A DNA stretch of 64,000 nucleotides from Psychroserpens damuponensis (GTDB taxonomy: Bacteria > Bacteroidota > Bacteroidia > Flavobacteriales > Flavobacteriaceae), in the NCBI RefSeq assembly GCF_000826655.1, contig NZ_JXJO01000024.1, forward strand, positions 124,001 through 188,000, read 5' to 3'. Both the position numbers and the translations under genes were made by a program. Within the stretch, counting starts at the first letter, position 1; each line of letters starts with the position of its first letter. Shown here piece by piece: positions 36,576 to 46,157 of the stretch. The notes below the pieces were generated by a model. The model worked only from the letters and a program-made list of their open reading frames with translations, made no database searches and was not told the origin of the DNA.

Positions 36576-38345
36576 TTAATTAATAAGTAATTTTTGTGTT
36601 CGCTTAAGGTTTGTGTCATTATTTAATTCTAATACATATATACCAGCACTTAATTGACTAACATCTAAAGTTCTATTAGTTCTATCATTTAAATTAAACG
36701 TATTAACCAAACGACCATTTACATCATATAAATTGGCATTAGTATCGCTATTTAAAGGACCTGAAACAACAATAACATCATTATTACGGTTTACATAAAT
36801 TTCTAATGAATCTAATTCAGACTCTTCAGTTGTTAATGTATCTGTACCAAAACTTAAGAAAAAACGACCTGTTCCAGATAAATCTGTTGTAGGAGTAAAT
36901 ACATAATCCATATCTGATAATAATGTAATTGTATTATTAACATTGTCTTCTAAATAAACATCTACATTGGTAGGCATATCAGTATCTAGAATGCTAATAG
37001 TTAATTCTTGACCTTGATAAGCGTTAACACCTAAAGGAACTACTGTATTTAACATATCGTCTGGATGCGTAGATTGAATAGCAAATGGTGTTGTAGTAGT
37101 ATTAGAAATTAATTGAGAATATATAGAAAATGGTGGAGGCGTACTTTCATATAAAGTTGTATCATAACCTAAATCAAAACCTTGGGTAGTATTGGTATTA
37201 AAGTACAAGTCTGTACTATAACTTGAATTAGATGTATTTGAACCTAATTTTAAATAACCATAATGTGGAGACTCAGCATTTCTTCCTGCAATAAAATCGT
37301 CTGAATCACCCATACAACGCATTGCTGTTGTAAAATCTATTTGTCCACCACCAGATTTAGCCTTCACATAAAATGCTTGTCCTGGTGCTATTAATTCTTT
37401 ATGTACTGGAGAGTCAATTGCAGCTTGGTTCCAAATAGTCCATCCATTTGTAGCATCACCATCATAACCATAAATTGCTTGATACGATACGAGATCAAAT
37501 TGATCTTTGTTATGCGTAAAGAACGCATTAAAATCGATATAAGAAGGATAAGGATTCCCAACCAAATTCCAACCGCCTCCAGGAGCAGTATCCAAAATTG
37601 GAATATCTAATACATCATCAGATCTAACAGTTCCTGTAAAAGTTAAAGAACTTCCAGCAATTGTTGCTGCTCTATACCCTTTTCCTGATTCAATTTCAGT
37701 TATTGCATGTGTTACAATGTTGTAATTTTGATATTCGCCAATTGTCGTATTATAAGGAGCAAAAGCTCTTATATTACCTGAAGCTGCTAGATTACCAGTA
37801 TTTACAGTAGCAAATGCAAGAAATAATTCGCTTGAAACAGGCGATGCAATTAAATCATTGGTCCCAATTTGAGATGTATATCTATGATAATTGACTACAC
37901 CAACTATATTTCCATTTAATATTAAACCTGAATAAAGTGCTGATGTAGAATTTAAATCAACTAGTGCAGCAGTTAAAGTTACACCTGCGTCAATAGTTAC
38001 GGTAGCTCCTGGGTTTACAATGAAATTATCGCATATCGTGTTAGTCGTGATGCTTAAACTTCCAGATTCTATAATGACTGTATCTAAAGAAGTGGCTAAA
38101 CCAATTGGGTTACTTGGTGACCAACTACCATTATAGGTAAAAGTAATTGGCACTGATCGCATAGATGCTCCATCATTCTCTAAAGCGTTTGGAGATGTAT
38201 TGTCCTGGTTTGGATTTTGACTCACCATCTCTAAAGTATTGAGTTGGTTTTCTATGTTATTTAATCCATTTTTTTCTTGTGCTGTTGCAAAATTCAAATA
38301 AAATGAGGCAATTAAAAACAACAACGTAGGTTTTGTAGTTTTCAT
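36576..38345 (-). CDS. T9SS-exported surface protein
   Basis: This 589-residue protein has a signal peptide (about 1-22, ending NFATAQ). A long beta-rich, Ser/Thr/Asn/Gly-rich passenger follows. The last about 80 residues form a type A T9SS sorting domain (VYLEDN upstream, then SLEIYVNRNNDVIVV, LYDVNGRLV, LSAGIYVLEL and LKRTQKLLIN). The passenger includes an adhesin-like segment GGGWNLVGNPYPS common in Bacteroidetes surface proteins. The role is unknown, with adhesion or matrix binding plausible. It is monocistronic. Confidence 0.85.
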   Translation of the reverse strand: MKTTKPTLLFLIASFYLNFATAQEKNGLNNIENQLNTLEMVSQNPNQDNTSPNALENDGASMRSVPITFTYNGSWSPSNPIGLATSLDTVIIESGSLSITTNTICDNFIVNPGATVTIDAGVTLTAALVDLNSTSALYSGLILNGNIVGVVNYHRYTSQIGTNDLIASPVSSELFLAFATVNTGNLAASGNIRAFAPYNTTIGEYQNYNIVTHAITEIESGKGYRAATIAGSSLTFTGTVRSDDVLDIPILDTAPGGGWNLVGNPYPSYIDFNAFFTHNKDQFDLVSYQAIYGYDGDATNGWTIWNQAAIDSPVHKELIAPGQAFYVKAKSGGGQIDFTTAMRCMGDSDDFIAGRNAESPHYGYLKLGSNTSNSSYSTDLYFNTNTTQGFDLGYDTTLYESTPPPFSIYSQLISNTTTTPFAIQSTHPDDMLNTVVPLGVNAYQGQELTISILDTDMPTNVDVYLEDNVNNTITLLSDMDYVFTPTTDLSGTGRFFLSFGTDTLTTEESELDSLEIYVNRNNDVIVVSGPLNSDTNANLYDVNGRLVNTFNLNDRTNRTLDVSQLSAGIYVLELNNDTNLKRTQKLLIN

Positions 38346-38501
38346 AAGGTTTGGGGTATTATAATTTGGTTAAACGATTAATTTCCACAAACTTATAAAA
38401 ACATTAAGAACAACAAATGGTTTTTTTTGTTTTTCGATTAAAAACCAAATAAAATCGTTAAAAAGCATATTTATTCGTCGAAATGCACAATTTCATGTTT
38501 T

Positions 38502-39095
38502 TCACGATCTACTTTTTAAAACGTTTACGACATCATTTAACTCAAATCCTTTGGCTTTCAATAAAATAAGATAGTGAAAAAGCAAGTCTGCACTTTCATC
38601 TAAAAACAGCGTTTTATCATCATCTTTTGCCTCAATTACAACTTCTACTGCCTCCTCTCCTACTTTTTGAGCAATTTTATTAATTCCTTTTGCAAATAGA
38701 GATGCCACATATGACTTATTCTCTGATTTACTGTTTTTTCTACTTTCAATTACTGCTTCTAATTCTGAGAGGAAACCATAACTTTGAGAATTTGCAGTAT
38801 TCCAACACGTATCTGATCCCTTGTGACATGTTGGACCTTTTGGATTTACCTGCACTAAAAGCGTATCATTATCACAATCTAATTTGATATTTACCAAATT
38901 TAGTACGTTACCGCTATCTTCACCTTTAGTCCATAAACGTTGTTTTGACCTGCTAAAAAAGGTTACCAAATTGGTTTCAATTGTTTTCTTTACTGCTGCT
39001 TCATTCATATAACCCAACATTAACACCTTATTTGTTATAGCGTCTTGAATGATGGCAGGTACTAGTCCGTTATTTTTTTCGTAATCTATATTCAT
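38502..39095 (-). CDS. hisIE: Bifunctional phosphoribosyl-AMP cyclohydrolase / phosphoribosyl-ATP pyrophosphatase
   Basis: This 197-residue protein has the HisI domain in about residues 1-110 (MLGYMNEAAVKKT, SRSKQRLWTKGEDSGN, GPTCHKGSDTCW with zinc-binding Cys/His). The HisE domain follows in about 115-197 (KGINKIAQKVGEEAVEVVIEA). It catalyses steps 2 and 3 of histidine synthesis. It is the last gene of the minus-strand his operon, 127 bp after hisF. Confidence 0.96.
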   Translation of the reverse strand: MNIDYEKNNGLVPAIIQDAITNKVLMLGYMNEAAVKKTIETNLVTFFSRSKQRLWTKGEDSGNVLNLVNIKLDCDNDTLLVQVNPKGPTCHKGSDTCWNTANSQSYGFLSELEAVIESRKNSKSENKSYVASLFAKGINKIAQKVGEEAVEVVIEAKDDDKTLFLDESADLLFHYLILLKAKGFELNDVVNVLKSRS

Positions 39096-39222
39096 CGAAA
39101 ATTCATTTTTGCTTCTGTAAAACAGAAATCTTTTAATTATTTATTTTTATTTTATGTTAAATTCTGACTAGCTTTAATACTATCAAACTTAAGCCTTAAT
39201 CGTTGTATTTAAAAAACGACAG

Positions 39223-39978
39223 TTACAGCCTCACTTCTATATGATGTTCTCTCAATTCTTTTTTTAATTCCATAATTTCGATTTCACCAAAATGAAATAC
39301 ACTAGCAGCAAGAGCAGCATCTGCATTACCTTCTTTAAATGTATCTACAAAATGTTGCACAGTTCCTGCACCACCTGAAGCAATAATAGGAATATTCAAT
39401 GTCCTTGAAAGTTTCGCCAAAGCTTCATTTGCGAAACCTGCTTTTGTACCATCATTATTCATTGAAGTAAATAAAATTTCTCCTGCTCCTCTTTGCTCTA
39501 CTTCTTTTGCCCAATCAAATAAATTAAGTGTTGTAGGGATTGTTCCTCCAGCTAAATGCACTATCCATTCATTATTAATTTGTTTGGCATCTATGGCGAC
39601 AACTACACATTGGCTACCAAATTTTTCAGACAATTCATTAACTAACTCTGGACGTTTCACTGCACTTGAATTGATGGATATCTTATCGGCTCCACAATGC
39701 AATAAGGCATCAACATCACTTATGGATGAAATTCCGCCACCAACCGTAAACGGGATATTAACGTGCTCTGCAACTTTTAGCACCATATCATGCATTGTTT
39801 TACGACCTTCTAATGTTGCTGAAATATCTAAAAACACCAATTCGTCTGCTCCCAATTTGGCATATTGCTTTGCAAGCTCTACAGGATCTCCTGCATCTCT
39901 TAAGTCTACAAAATTGACACCTTTAACGGTTCTTCCGTTTTTGATATCTAAACATGGAATGATTCTTTTTGTTAGCAT
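39223..39978 (-). CDS. hisF: Imidazole glycerol phosphate synthase, cyclase subunit
   Basis: This 251-residue (beta-alpha)8 barrel has the start [20 protein letters not shown] with catalytic Asp11. It also carries [18 protein letters not shown] with the second Asp, and IIASGGAG. With HisH it makes imidazole glycerol phosphate and AICAR from PRFAR. It lies 116 bp downstream of hisA. That spacer carries a repeat-like element near 39985-40010. Confidence 0.97.
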   Translation of the reverse strand: MLTKRIIPCLDIKNGRTVKGVNFVDLRDAGDPVELAKQYAKLGADELVFLDISATLEGRKTMHDMVLKVAEHVNIPFTVGGGISSISDVDALLHCGADKISINSSAVKRPELVNELSEKFGSQCVVVAIDAKQINNEWIVHLAGGTIPTTLNLFDWAKEVEQRGAGEILFTSMNNDGTKAGFANEALAKLSRTLNIPIIASGGAGTVQHFVDTFKEGNADAALAASVFHFGEIEIMELKKELREHHIEVRL

Positions 39979-40094
39979 ATTTACTTCCCTTGAAAATAGG
40001 AATCCTTTATTTAATTATTTATTTTTAAATACATTCATCTAGATGTATTCTCTAATATGTAATACTCAAATTTGTTTTAATTTCACATATCAAT

Positions 40095-40811
40095 TTAAAA
40101 TTTTGTTTCCAAATCCTTCAAACTGATATGACCTTCATAAAGTGCTTTCCCAATAATAGCACCTTCACATCCCAAATCTTCAAGTTTATTAAGATCATCA
40201 ATTGAGGTTACACCACCCGAAGCTATAAGTTTTATATTTTTAGATGTATCTAAAATACGTTTATACAAATCAAACGATGGTCCTTCTAACATGCCATCTT
40301 TTGCGATATCTGTGCAAATCACATAAGAAACCCCTTTTTGTTCAAAGCTTTTAATAAATGGAATCACTTCCAAATCACTTTCTTCTTGCCATCCGCTTAC
40401 TGCAATTTTTTCGTTATTACAGTCTGCACCTAAAATAATTTTTGTGCCTCCATAATTTTGAATCCAACTTTCAAATCGTTGAGCATCTTTAACTGCGATA
40501 CTTCCTCCAGTAATTTGATTTGCACCAGAATTAAAAGCAATATGTAAATCTTCATCAGATTTTAAACCACCTCCAAAATCAATTTTTAAATTTGTTTTAG
40601 AAGTTATCTGTTCTAGTATTTTATAATTAACTATGTGCTTAGCTTTTGCGCCATCTAAATCTACAACATGTAAGTATTGAATTCCTGAAGCTTCAAACTC
40701 TTTTGCTACTTCTACTGGATTTTCATTATAGACTTTTTTGGTGCTGTAATCGCCTTTCGTTAACCGCACACATTTACCGTCTATAATGTCTATTGCTGGT
40801 ATTATTCTCAT
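40095..40811 (-). CDS. hisA: 1-(5-phosphoribosyl)-5-[(5-phosphoribosylamino)methylideneamino]imidazole-4-carboxamide isomerase
   Basis: This 238-residue (beta-alpha)8 barrel is homologous to HisF. It has [20 protein letters not shown] with catalytic Asp8, [20 protein letters not shown] with the second catalytic Asp, and LIASGGVTS. It performs the Amadori isomerisation that feeds HisHF. It sits 45 bp downstream of hisH. Confidence 0.97.
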   Translation of the reverse strand: MRIIPAIDIIDGKCVRLTKGDYSTKKVYNENPVEVAKEFEASGIQYLHVVDLDGAKAKHIVNYKILEQITSKTNLKIDFGGGLKSDEDLHIAFNSGANQITGGSIAVKDAQRFESWIQNYGGTKIILGADCNNEKIAVSGWQEESDLEVIPFIKSFEQKGVSYVICTDIAKDGMLEGPSFDLYKRILDTSKNIKLIASGGVTSIDDLNKLEDLGCEGAIIGKALYEGHISLKDLETKF

Positions 40812-40856
40812 AAATTAGTTTTAGATATAAAATATTTATTTTTTGCCTTCTTTAGT

Positions 40857-41438
40857 TTATAGGTTGATAAAATTTTTCAAGACCTGTGCTCCGGCTTCTC
40901 CACTTTTTTCAGGATGAAATTGTACACCATAAAAATTGTCTTTTTGTAATGCTGACGCATAGTCTAATTGATAATGAGTAGACGAAATAGCTTCATGGCA
41001 CATTTCGGCATAATAACTATGAACAAGATACATGAATTCACCATCTTTAATATTGGTAAACAAGTTTGATGTTACGTCTGTTATGGTGTTCCATCCCATT
41101 TGTGGCACTTTTACCGTATTTGAAAAACGTTTGATATCAACATTAAAAATCCCTAATCCTTTTGTATCACCTTCTTCGCTAGAATTACACATCAATTGCA
41201 TACCCAAGCAAATACCTAAAACAGGTTGTTTTAACTGCGGAATGAGTGTATCTAATTTACTTAATTTAAGCATATTCATTGCAGAACTCGCTTCTCCAAC
41301 TCCAGGGAAAATAATGCGATCTGCAGATGTAATAACATCAGGGTCACTTGATAAAACTGCATCTAACCCTAGACGTTTAAAAGCAAACTGTATGCTTTTA
41401 ATGTTTCCTGCACCATAATCTATAATTACTAGTTTCAT
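40857..41438 (-). CDS. hisH: Imidazole glycerol phosphate synthase, glutaminase subunit
   Basis: This 193-residue class I glutamine amidotransferase begins LVIIDYGAGNIKS. The nucleophile elbow is LGICLGMQLM (Cys) and the His-Glu pair lies in QFHPEKSGEAG. It supplies ammonia to HisF. Its start shares one base with the hisB stop, indicating translational coupling. Confidence 0.97.
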   Translation of the reverse strand: MKLVIIDYGAGNIKSIQFAFKRLGLDAVLSSDPDVITSADRIIFPGVGEASSAMNMLKLSKLDTLIPQLKQPVLGICLGMQLMCNSSEEGDTKGLGIFNVDIKRFSNTVKVPQMGWNTITDVTSNLFTNIKDGEFMYLVHSYYAEMCHEAISSTHYQLDYASALQKDNFYGVQFHPEKSGEAGAQVLKNFINL

Positions 41439-42571
41439 TATAACATCCCTTTTGTTGATGGTAATATCATTTTTTCTACATCACGTTTTACAGCCATTTT
41501 AATAGCTTTTGCAAAAGCCTTAAAAATAGCTTCAATTTTATGATGCTCATTGGTGCCTTCTGCTTTTATATTTAAGTTGCATTTTGCACCATCTGTGAAC
41601 GATTTAAAAAAGTGATAAAACATTTCGGTTGGCATTTTACCTATCATTTCACGTTTAAAATCGGCTTCCCATACTAACCAGTTACGTCCACCAAAATCTA
41701 TCGCTGCCTGCGCAAAACAATCGTCCATTGGTAATGAGAATCCATAACGCTCAATTCCTAATTTATCACCTAAAGTTGTAGAAAATAATTCTCCTAAAGC
41801 AATAGCAGTATCTTCAATAGTGTGGTGTTCATCAACATCTAAATCACCATCTACTTTAAGGTCTAAATCTAATTGACCATGACGTGCAATTTGATCTAGC
41901 ATATGATCAAAAAAAGCAATTCCAGTATCAATATTACTGTTACCAGTACCATCAAGATTTAAATCAATTTTAATTTTAGTTTCATTGGTATTTCGTTCAA
42001 TACTGCCTGTTCTTGCATCTGTTTTTAAAAACGCATAAATAGCTTCCCAATCGTTGCTTTCTAAAGCAATAAATTCATCTAAAGCTTCGCGTTTGACGGT
42101 AATTTCATCGGTTCCTAAATTGGTATTATCATTAATAAAAATTCCTTTTGCGCCTAAATTTTTAGCAAGTTCAATATCAGTTAACCGATCGCCAATTACG
42201 AAGGAGTTTGCTAAATCATATTCCGAAGAAAAATAGCGTGTCAACAATCCAGTATTTGGCTTACGTGTTGGAGCATTGTCTTTGGCAAAGGTTCTATCTA
42301 TAAATTGCTCTTTAAAAATGACGCCTTCTGCTTCAAAGGTTTTAAGCACAAAATTATGCACTGGCCAAAATGTATTTTCAGGATACACCTCTGTACCTAA
42401 ACCATCTTGATTTGTAATCATTACGATTTCAAAATCTAACTCTTTAGCAATTTTACTTAAATATTGAAACACTTTTGGATAGAAATCTAGTTTTTCAAAA
42501 GAGTCAATTTGCTCATCTGCTGGCTCTTTAATTATGGTTCCGTCTCTGTCTATAAATAATACTCGCATCAT
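41438..42571 (-). CDS. hisB: Bifunctional histidinol-phosphatase / imidazoleglycerol-phosphate dehydratase
   Basis: I start at the ATG at 42571 (a second ATG follows directly), since the longer frame begins with TTG inside the end of hisC. The HAD phosphatase domain occupies about residues 1-170 with FIDRDGTI and [13 protein letters not shown]. The dehydratase domain occupies about 185-377 with [21 protein letters not shown] and [10 protein letters not shown]. It catalyses steps 7 and 9 of histidine synthesis. A hairpin repeat separates it from the hisC coding end. Confidence 0.95.
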   Translation of the reverse strand: MMRVLFIDRDGTIIKEPADEQIDSFEKLDFYPKVFQYLSKIAKELDFEIVMITNQDGLGTEVYPENTFWPVHNFVLKTFEAEGVIFKEQFIDRTFAKDNAPTRKPNTGLLTRYFSSEYDLANSFVIGDRLTDIELAKNLGAKGIFINDNTNLGTDEITVKREALDEFIALESNDWEAIYAFLKTDARTGSIERNTNETKIKIDLNLDGTGNSNIDTGIAFFDHMLDQIARHGQLDLDLKVDGDLDVDEHHTIEDTAIALGELFSTTLGDKLGIERYGFSLPMDDCFAQAAIDFGGRNWLVWEADFKREMIGKMPTEMFYHFFKSFTDGAKCNLNIKAEGTNEHHKIEAIFKAFAKAIKMAVKRDVEKMILPSTKGML

Positions 42572-42587
42572 GTTTATCTGTTTATGA

Positions 42588-42618
42588 GACCTTACAGGTT
42601 TTAACAACCTGCCAGGTC
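42588..42618. repeat. Hairpin repeat overlapping the 3' end of hisC
   Basis: GACCTTACAGGTT and AACCTGCCAGGTC are inverted arms (11 of 13 paired) with a 5-nt loop. The element supplies the last codons and stop of hisC (Asp-Leu-Ala-Gly-Cys-stop). I recall similar AACCTGACAGGTT palindromes scattered between flavobacterial genes. Confidence 0.55.
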
Positions 42619-43653
42619 TTTTAAGGCTTTAATTAATTTTAAATTCTCTTGTTGCGTTCCAACCGTAAACCGCAAACAATTTTCACATAATGGCTGTGAT
42701 GTTCTATTTCTCACCACAATCCCTTTTTCTATTAATTGAGAATAGCGCTTACTAGCTTCATCTACTTTTACTAAAATAAAATTAGCATCTGACGCGTAAA
42801 CAATTTTCACAAGTTCATTTTTTTTCAATTCTGAAATGAGCCAATCTCGTTGTGTAATAATTCTATTTATTTCTTCGGAAACATCTTCGGGTTTTAGCAA
42901 GCGCTCCAAAGCTTTTAATTGTGTTAATTCATTCACATTATATGGTGGCTTTACTCTATTTAATATTGAAATTATTTCTTTTGAAGCATAACAAACACCC
43001 AACCTAATTCCGGCCATACCGTAAGCTTTTGATAAGGTTTGCGTCACAATTAGATTTGGAAAATCAGCTAATCTAGAAATCCATGATTCATTATTAGAAA
43101 AATCTATATAAGCTTCATCAATTACAACGATACCCTTAAAACTTGACACTAGCTTTTCAATATTTTTTGCACTAAAACTATTCGCTGTAGGATTATTAGG
43201 CGAACATAAAAACAATAATTTTGATTGACTTGTTGCTGATTTTAAAATTTGATCAACCTGAGGCTCAAAATTAGAATTTAATTCTACTCTAATATTTGCT
43301 ACAGCATTTATATTTGCCAAAACATAATACATACCATACGTTGGTGGTAATGTTATAATTGTATCTTTATTGGGTTCACAAAACGCTCTAAAAATTAAAT
43401 CAAGTACTTCATCACTACCATTACCCAATAAAATGTTCTCTGGAGCCACATTTTTTAATTTAGACAACTGCGCTTTTACTTTATGTTGTTGCGGATCTGG
43501 ATAGCGATTTACTCCATTTTGAAACGGATTTTCATTCGCATCTAAAAACACCATATTCTCAGTCAACTCTTTATATTCATCTCTTGCCGAGGAATACGGT
43601 TTAAGCATTTTGATGTTCTCACGAATGAGATTGTTTATGTTGAATTGTTTCAT
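42601..43653 (-). CDS. hisC: Histidinol-phosphate aminotransferase
   Basis: This 350-residue fold-type I PLP enzyme has FLDANENPF near the N-terminus, [12 protein letters not shown] for cofactor contact and [10 protein letters not shown]. The Schiff-base Lys lies in [16 protein letters not shown]. It converts imidazole acetol phosphate to histidinol phosphate. Its last codons lie within a palindromic hairpin (42588-42618), as if a repeat had inserted at the gene end and replaced it. Confidence 0.97.
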   Translation of the reverse strand: MKQFNINNLIRENIKMLKPYSSARDEYKELTENMVFLDANENPFQNGVNRYPDPQQHKVKAQLSKLKNVAPENILLGNGSDEVLDLIFRAFCEPNKDTIITLPPTYGMYYVLANINAVANIRVELNSNFEPQVDQILKSATSQSKLLFLCSPNNPTANSFSAKNIEKLVSSFKGIVVIDEAYIDFSNNESWISRLADFPNLIVTQTLSKAYGMAGIRLGVCYASKEIISILNRVKPPYNVNELTQLKALERLLKPEDVSEEINRIITQRDWLISELKKNELVKIVYASDANFILVKVDEASKRYSQLIEKGIVVRNRTSQPLCENCLRFTVGTQQENLKLIKALKDLAGC

Positions 43654-43675
43654 TTTTTTCTATTTATTATTCCAA

Positions 43676-43728
43676 ACAACGTGAGGAAACTCATTACTTA
43701 GATGCTTCGGTTCGCTCTGAATGACAGT
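43676..43728. repeat. Repeat-like remnant in the hisD-hisC spacer
   Basis: The 75-bp spacer contains GCTTCGGTTCGCTCTGAATGACA (43703-43725) in an otherwise A+T-rich gap. This resembles dispersed Bacteroidetes intergenic palindromes of the CTTCG..CGCTC..ATGACA type. It is seen once in this window, so repeat status rests on recall. Confidence 0.35.
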
Positions 43729-45012
43729 TTACTTTAAATCATTTAATCTTAGTGTTACTGCATTTTTATGCGCTTGTAAACCTTCAGCCTCTGCCATTAA
43801 CTCTATAGTTGTACCAATATTTTGAATACCTTCTTTTGATATTTTCTGAAATGTGATACTCTTCGTAAAACTATCTAAATTAACTCCAGAATAGGCTTTA
43901 CTAAACCCGTTGGTTGGCAATGTATGATTGGTTCCAGAAGCGTAATCTCCTGCGCTTTCTGGTGTATAATTACCAATAAATACAGATCCAGCGTTTGAGA
44001 TATTATCAACATAAAAGTCTTCATTTTTTGTGCAAATAATAAAATGTTCTGGCGCATATTCGTTAATGAGATCTAGAGCCGTTTCATCGTTCTCAACATA
44101 AATTAATTTAGAATTGTCAATTGCCTTTTGTGTCATTTCTTGTCGAGGTAACAGTTTGATTTGCTGTTCAATTTCCGAAGAGACATCATTTATAAGTTGC
44201 TTTGATGTCGACACTAAAATCACTTGACTATCTGCTCCATGTTCGGCTTGGCTCAACAAATCTGAAGCCACATAACTTGCTTTTGCGGTATCGTCTGCCA
44301 CAACTAGTAATTCACTTGGACCTGCTGGCATATCAATGGCAACACCATATTTTGTAGCGAGTTGCTTTGCTACAGTTACATATTGATTACCTGGTCCGAA
44401 AATTTTATAAACCTGCGGAATGGATTCTGTTCCAAACGTTAAACCTGCAATAGCTTGAATTCCTCCTACCTTTATAATTTTTGTGACACCACATAATTGG
44501 GCAGTGTACAAAATTTCATTGGCAATTTTGCCGTCTTTATTTGGTGGAGAACATAATACGATTTCCTTACAACCTGCGATATTTGCTGGTACAGTTAGCA
44601 TTAAAACTGTAGAAAACAAAGGTGCTGTGCCACCAGGAATGTATAATCCTATTTTTTGGATTGGACGTTTTTCCTGCCAACATTCAACGCCTTTTGAAGT
44701 TTTAACAGAAACGCGATTTGTTTTTTGTGCTGCATGAAATATTTCAATATTTTGTTTTGCTGTTTGGATGGCAACTTTCAAGTTTTGAGACACTAAACTT
44801 GACGCTTTTTCAATCTCTTCTGAAGAAACAATCATAGACTCTAATTGAACACCATCAAATAACTCGGTATATTTTGAAACTGCCTTATCGCCTTGTCGCT
44901 GAATATCTGTAAAAATTTCGGAAACGGTGTTTTCTATATTTTCAACGGTTTGTGTTGGCCTTTTTAATAATTCTGACCAATCTGCTTTGGTTGGGTTAAG
45001 TAGTGTTTTCAT
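43729..45012 (-). CDS. hisD: Histidinol dehydrogenase
   Basis: This 427-residue enzyme has VGLYIPGG-like GLYIPGGTAPLFSTVLM, FGPGNQYVTVAKQLA, DMPAGPSELLVVAD and LSQAEHGADSQ with zinc/catalytic residues. The C-terminal GSVFIGNYTPESAGDYASGTNH segment is also present. It performs the last two oxidations, histidinol to histidine, with NAD. The start overlaps the hisG stop by one base. Confidence 0.97.
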   Translation of the reverse strand: MKTLLNPTKADWSELLKRPTQTVENIENTVSEIFTDIQRQGDKAVSKYTELFDGVQLESMIVSSEEIEKASSLVSQNLKVAIQTAKQNIEIFHAAQKTNRVSVKTSKGVECWQEKRPIQKIGLYIPGGTAPLFSTVLMLTVPANIAGCKEIVLCSPPNKDGKIANEILYTAQLCGVTKIIKVGGIQAIAGLTFGTESIPQVYKIFGPGNQYVTVAKQLATKYGVAIDMPAGPSELLVVADDTAKASYVASDLLSQAEHGADSQVILVSTSKQLINDVSSEIEQQIKLLPRQEMTQKAIDNSKLIYVENDETALDLINEYAPEHFIICTKNEDFYVDNISNAGSVFIGNYTPESAGDYASGTNHTLPTNGFSKAYSGVNLDSFTKSITFQKISKEGIQNIGTTIELMAEAEGLQAHKNAVTLRLNDLK

Positions 45013-45869
45013 TATAATACCATGTTTTCAATTGGACATACTAAAATACCTTCGGCTCCATTTTGTTTGAGTTCATCAATAACTTCCCAAAATTCATTTT
45101 TATTAATAACCGAGTGTAATGAACTCCAGCCTTCTTTTGCTAGTGGCAAAATGGTTGGACTGTTCATTCCTGGTAAAAGATTGATGATGGTTTCTAGTTT
45201 TTCATTAGGCGCATTTAATAATACATATTTGCTTTGCCTGCCACGAAGAACAGATTGTAATCTAAACTGTATTTTGTTTAAAATTTGTTGATTTTCCGAA
45301 GAAATTAAAGGAGAAACTGCTAATACAGCTTCAGATTTTAGAAGGACTTCAACCTCTTTTAATCCATTTTTAAATAGCGTACTTCCACTAGAAACAATAT
45401 CTACAATGGCATCTGCCAACCCAATATTTGGAGCAATTTCAACCGAACCGTTTATAATGTGTAAATTAGCATTTACATTATTTTTATCTAAAAATTGATT
45501 AACTGTATTTGGATATGACGTCGCTATACGTTTGCCTTCTAAGTCTTTTATAGTGTTATACGTTGTAGATTTTGGAACTGCAATTGAGACTTTACAAGAT
45601 GAGAATCCTAATTTTTCTATGATGGTAATACCATTTCCTTTTTCTATTAAAACATTCTCTCCAATGATTGCTACATCAACAACACCGTCTTTTAAATATT
45701 GAGGAATATCACCATTTCTGAGGTAAAATACTTCTAAAGGAAAATTCTTTGCAGATGCTTTGAGTTGATCTTTACCATTGTCTATAGAAATCCCAATATC
45801 TTTTAGGATTTTCATAGAATCTTCATTAAGTCGTCCTGATTTTTGTACAGCTATTTTTAATTTTTTCAT
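45012..45869 (-). CDS. hisG: ATP phosphoribosyltransferase (long form)
   Basis: This 285-residue protein has the catalytic domains (LKIAVQKSGRLNEDS, VDVAIIGENVL and IVDIVSSGSTLFKNGLKEVE, which binds PRPP). A C-terminal ACT-like regulatory domain occupies about residues 210-285, so this is the hexameric long form inhibited by histidine. It catalyses the first step. It is the first structural gene of the operon and follows a leader peptide and attenuator. Confidence 0.97.
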   Translation of the reverse strand: MKKLKIAVQKSGRLNEDSMKILKDIGISIDNGKDQLKASAKNFPLEVFYLRNGDIPQYLKDGVVDVAIIGENVLIEKGNGITIIEKLGFSSCKVSIAVPKSTTYNTIKDLEGKRIATSYPNTVNQFLDKNNVNANLHIINGSVEIAPNIGLADAIVDIVSSGSTLFKNGLKEVEVLLKSEAVLAVSPLISSENQQILNKIQFRLQSVLRGRQSKYVLLNAPNEKLETIINLLPGMNSPTILPLAKEGWSSLHSVINKNEFWEVIDELKQNGAEGILVCPIENMVL

Positions 45870-45896
45870 AGTATTTTCCTGAGAAAGCAGGAATCT
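45868..45896. repeat. Repeat-like palindrome upstream of hisG
   Basis: TTTTCCTGAGAAAGCAGGAATC contains CCTG...CAGG arms and resembles the ATTCCTGC-TTTC-GCAGGAAT elements I recall from flavobacterial intergenic DNA. Degenerate relatives (AGGAATC or AGAAATC followed by an AATTATTTATTTTTA tail) lie upstream of hisF (39990-40026) and hisIE (39118-39144). Confidence 0.4.
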
Positions 45897-45936
45897 TTTG
45901 TTTTAAGCTTGATACCAGTAAAGACCTTTTTAAAAA

Positions 45937-45973
45937 CAAAAAACCCATCTGAAATATCAAACGGGTTTTTAAA
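45937..45973 (-). terminator. his operon attenuator terminator
   Basis: On the minus strand AAAACCC and GGGTTTT pair around an inner stem (TTTGA / TCAGA), followed by a run of six T. It lies between the leader peptide stop (46003) and the hisG start (45869), so it can stop transcription before the structural genes. Confidence 0.85.
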
Positions 45974-46002
45974 ATATATTTTTGAATTTATTCAATACAC
46001 TT

Positions 46003-46056
46003 TCACCTCGCTTGAGCGATTACATGAAAATGATGATGTAAAGAAATAAAATTCAT
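46003..46056 (-). CDS. hisL: his operon leader peptide
   Basis: A 17-codon frame encodes MNFISLHHHFHVIAQAR and a TGA stop. Four of five consecutive codons (residues 7-11) are His, the signature of a histidine leader peptide. Directly after these codons, TCGCT-CA-AGCGA forms a small inverted repeat, and the terminator begins about 30 nt after the stop. Ribosome stalling at the His codons in histidine shortage would favour another RNA fold and readthrough. The frame and the hairpin are seen; the mechanism is inferred by analogy with enterobacterial his attenuation. Confidence 0.85.
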   Translation of the reverse strand: MNFISLHHHFHVIAQAR

Positions 46057-46073
46057 AATTGTTTTTGTCTCAA

Positions 46074-46106
46074 CAAAGATTGCAAATTATTATTTGAAAT
46101 TCCAAA
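46074..46106 (-). promoter_or_regulatory. Candidate his operon promoter
   Basis: On the minus strand TTTG (46106-46103) and AATCTTTG (46081-46074), separated by 21 bp, resemble TTTG / TAnnTTTG with one mismatch. The leader peptide ATG lies 17 nt downstream of the -7-like box, which fits a short 5' leader. Confidence 0.4.
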
Positions 46107-46157
46107 TCTTACAAGACGATTTATGATATTATTAATATTTAGGTCTTTATTTATAGA

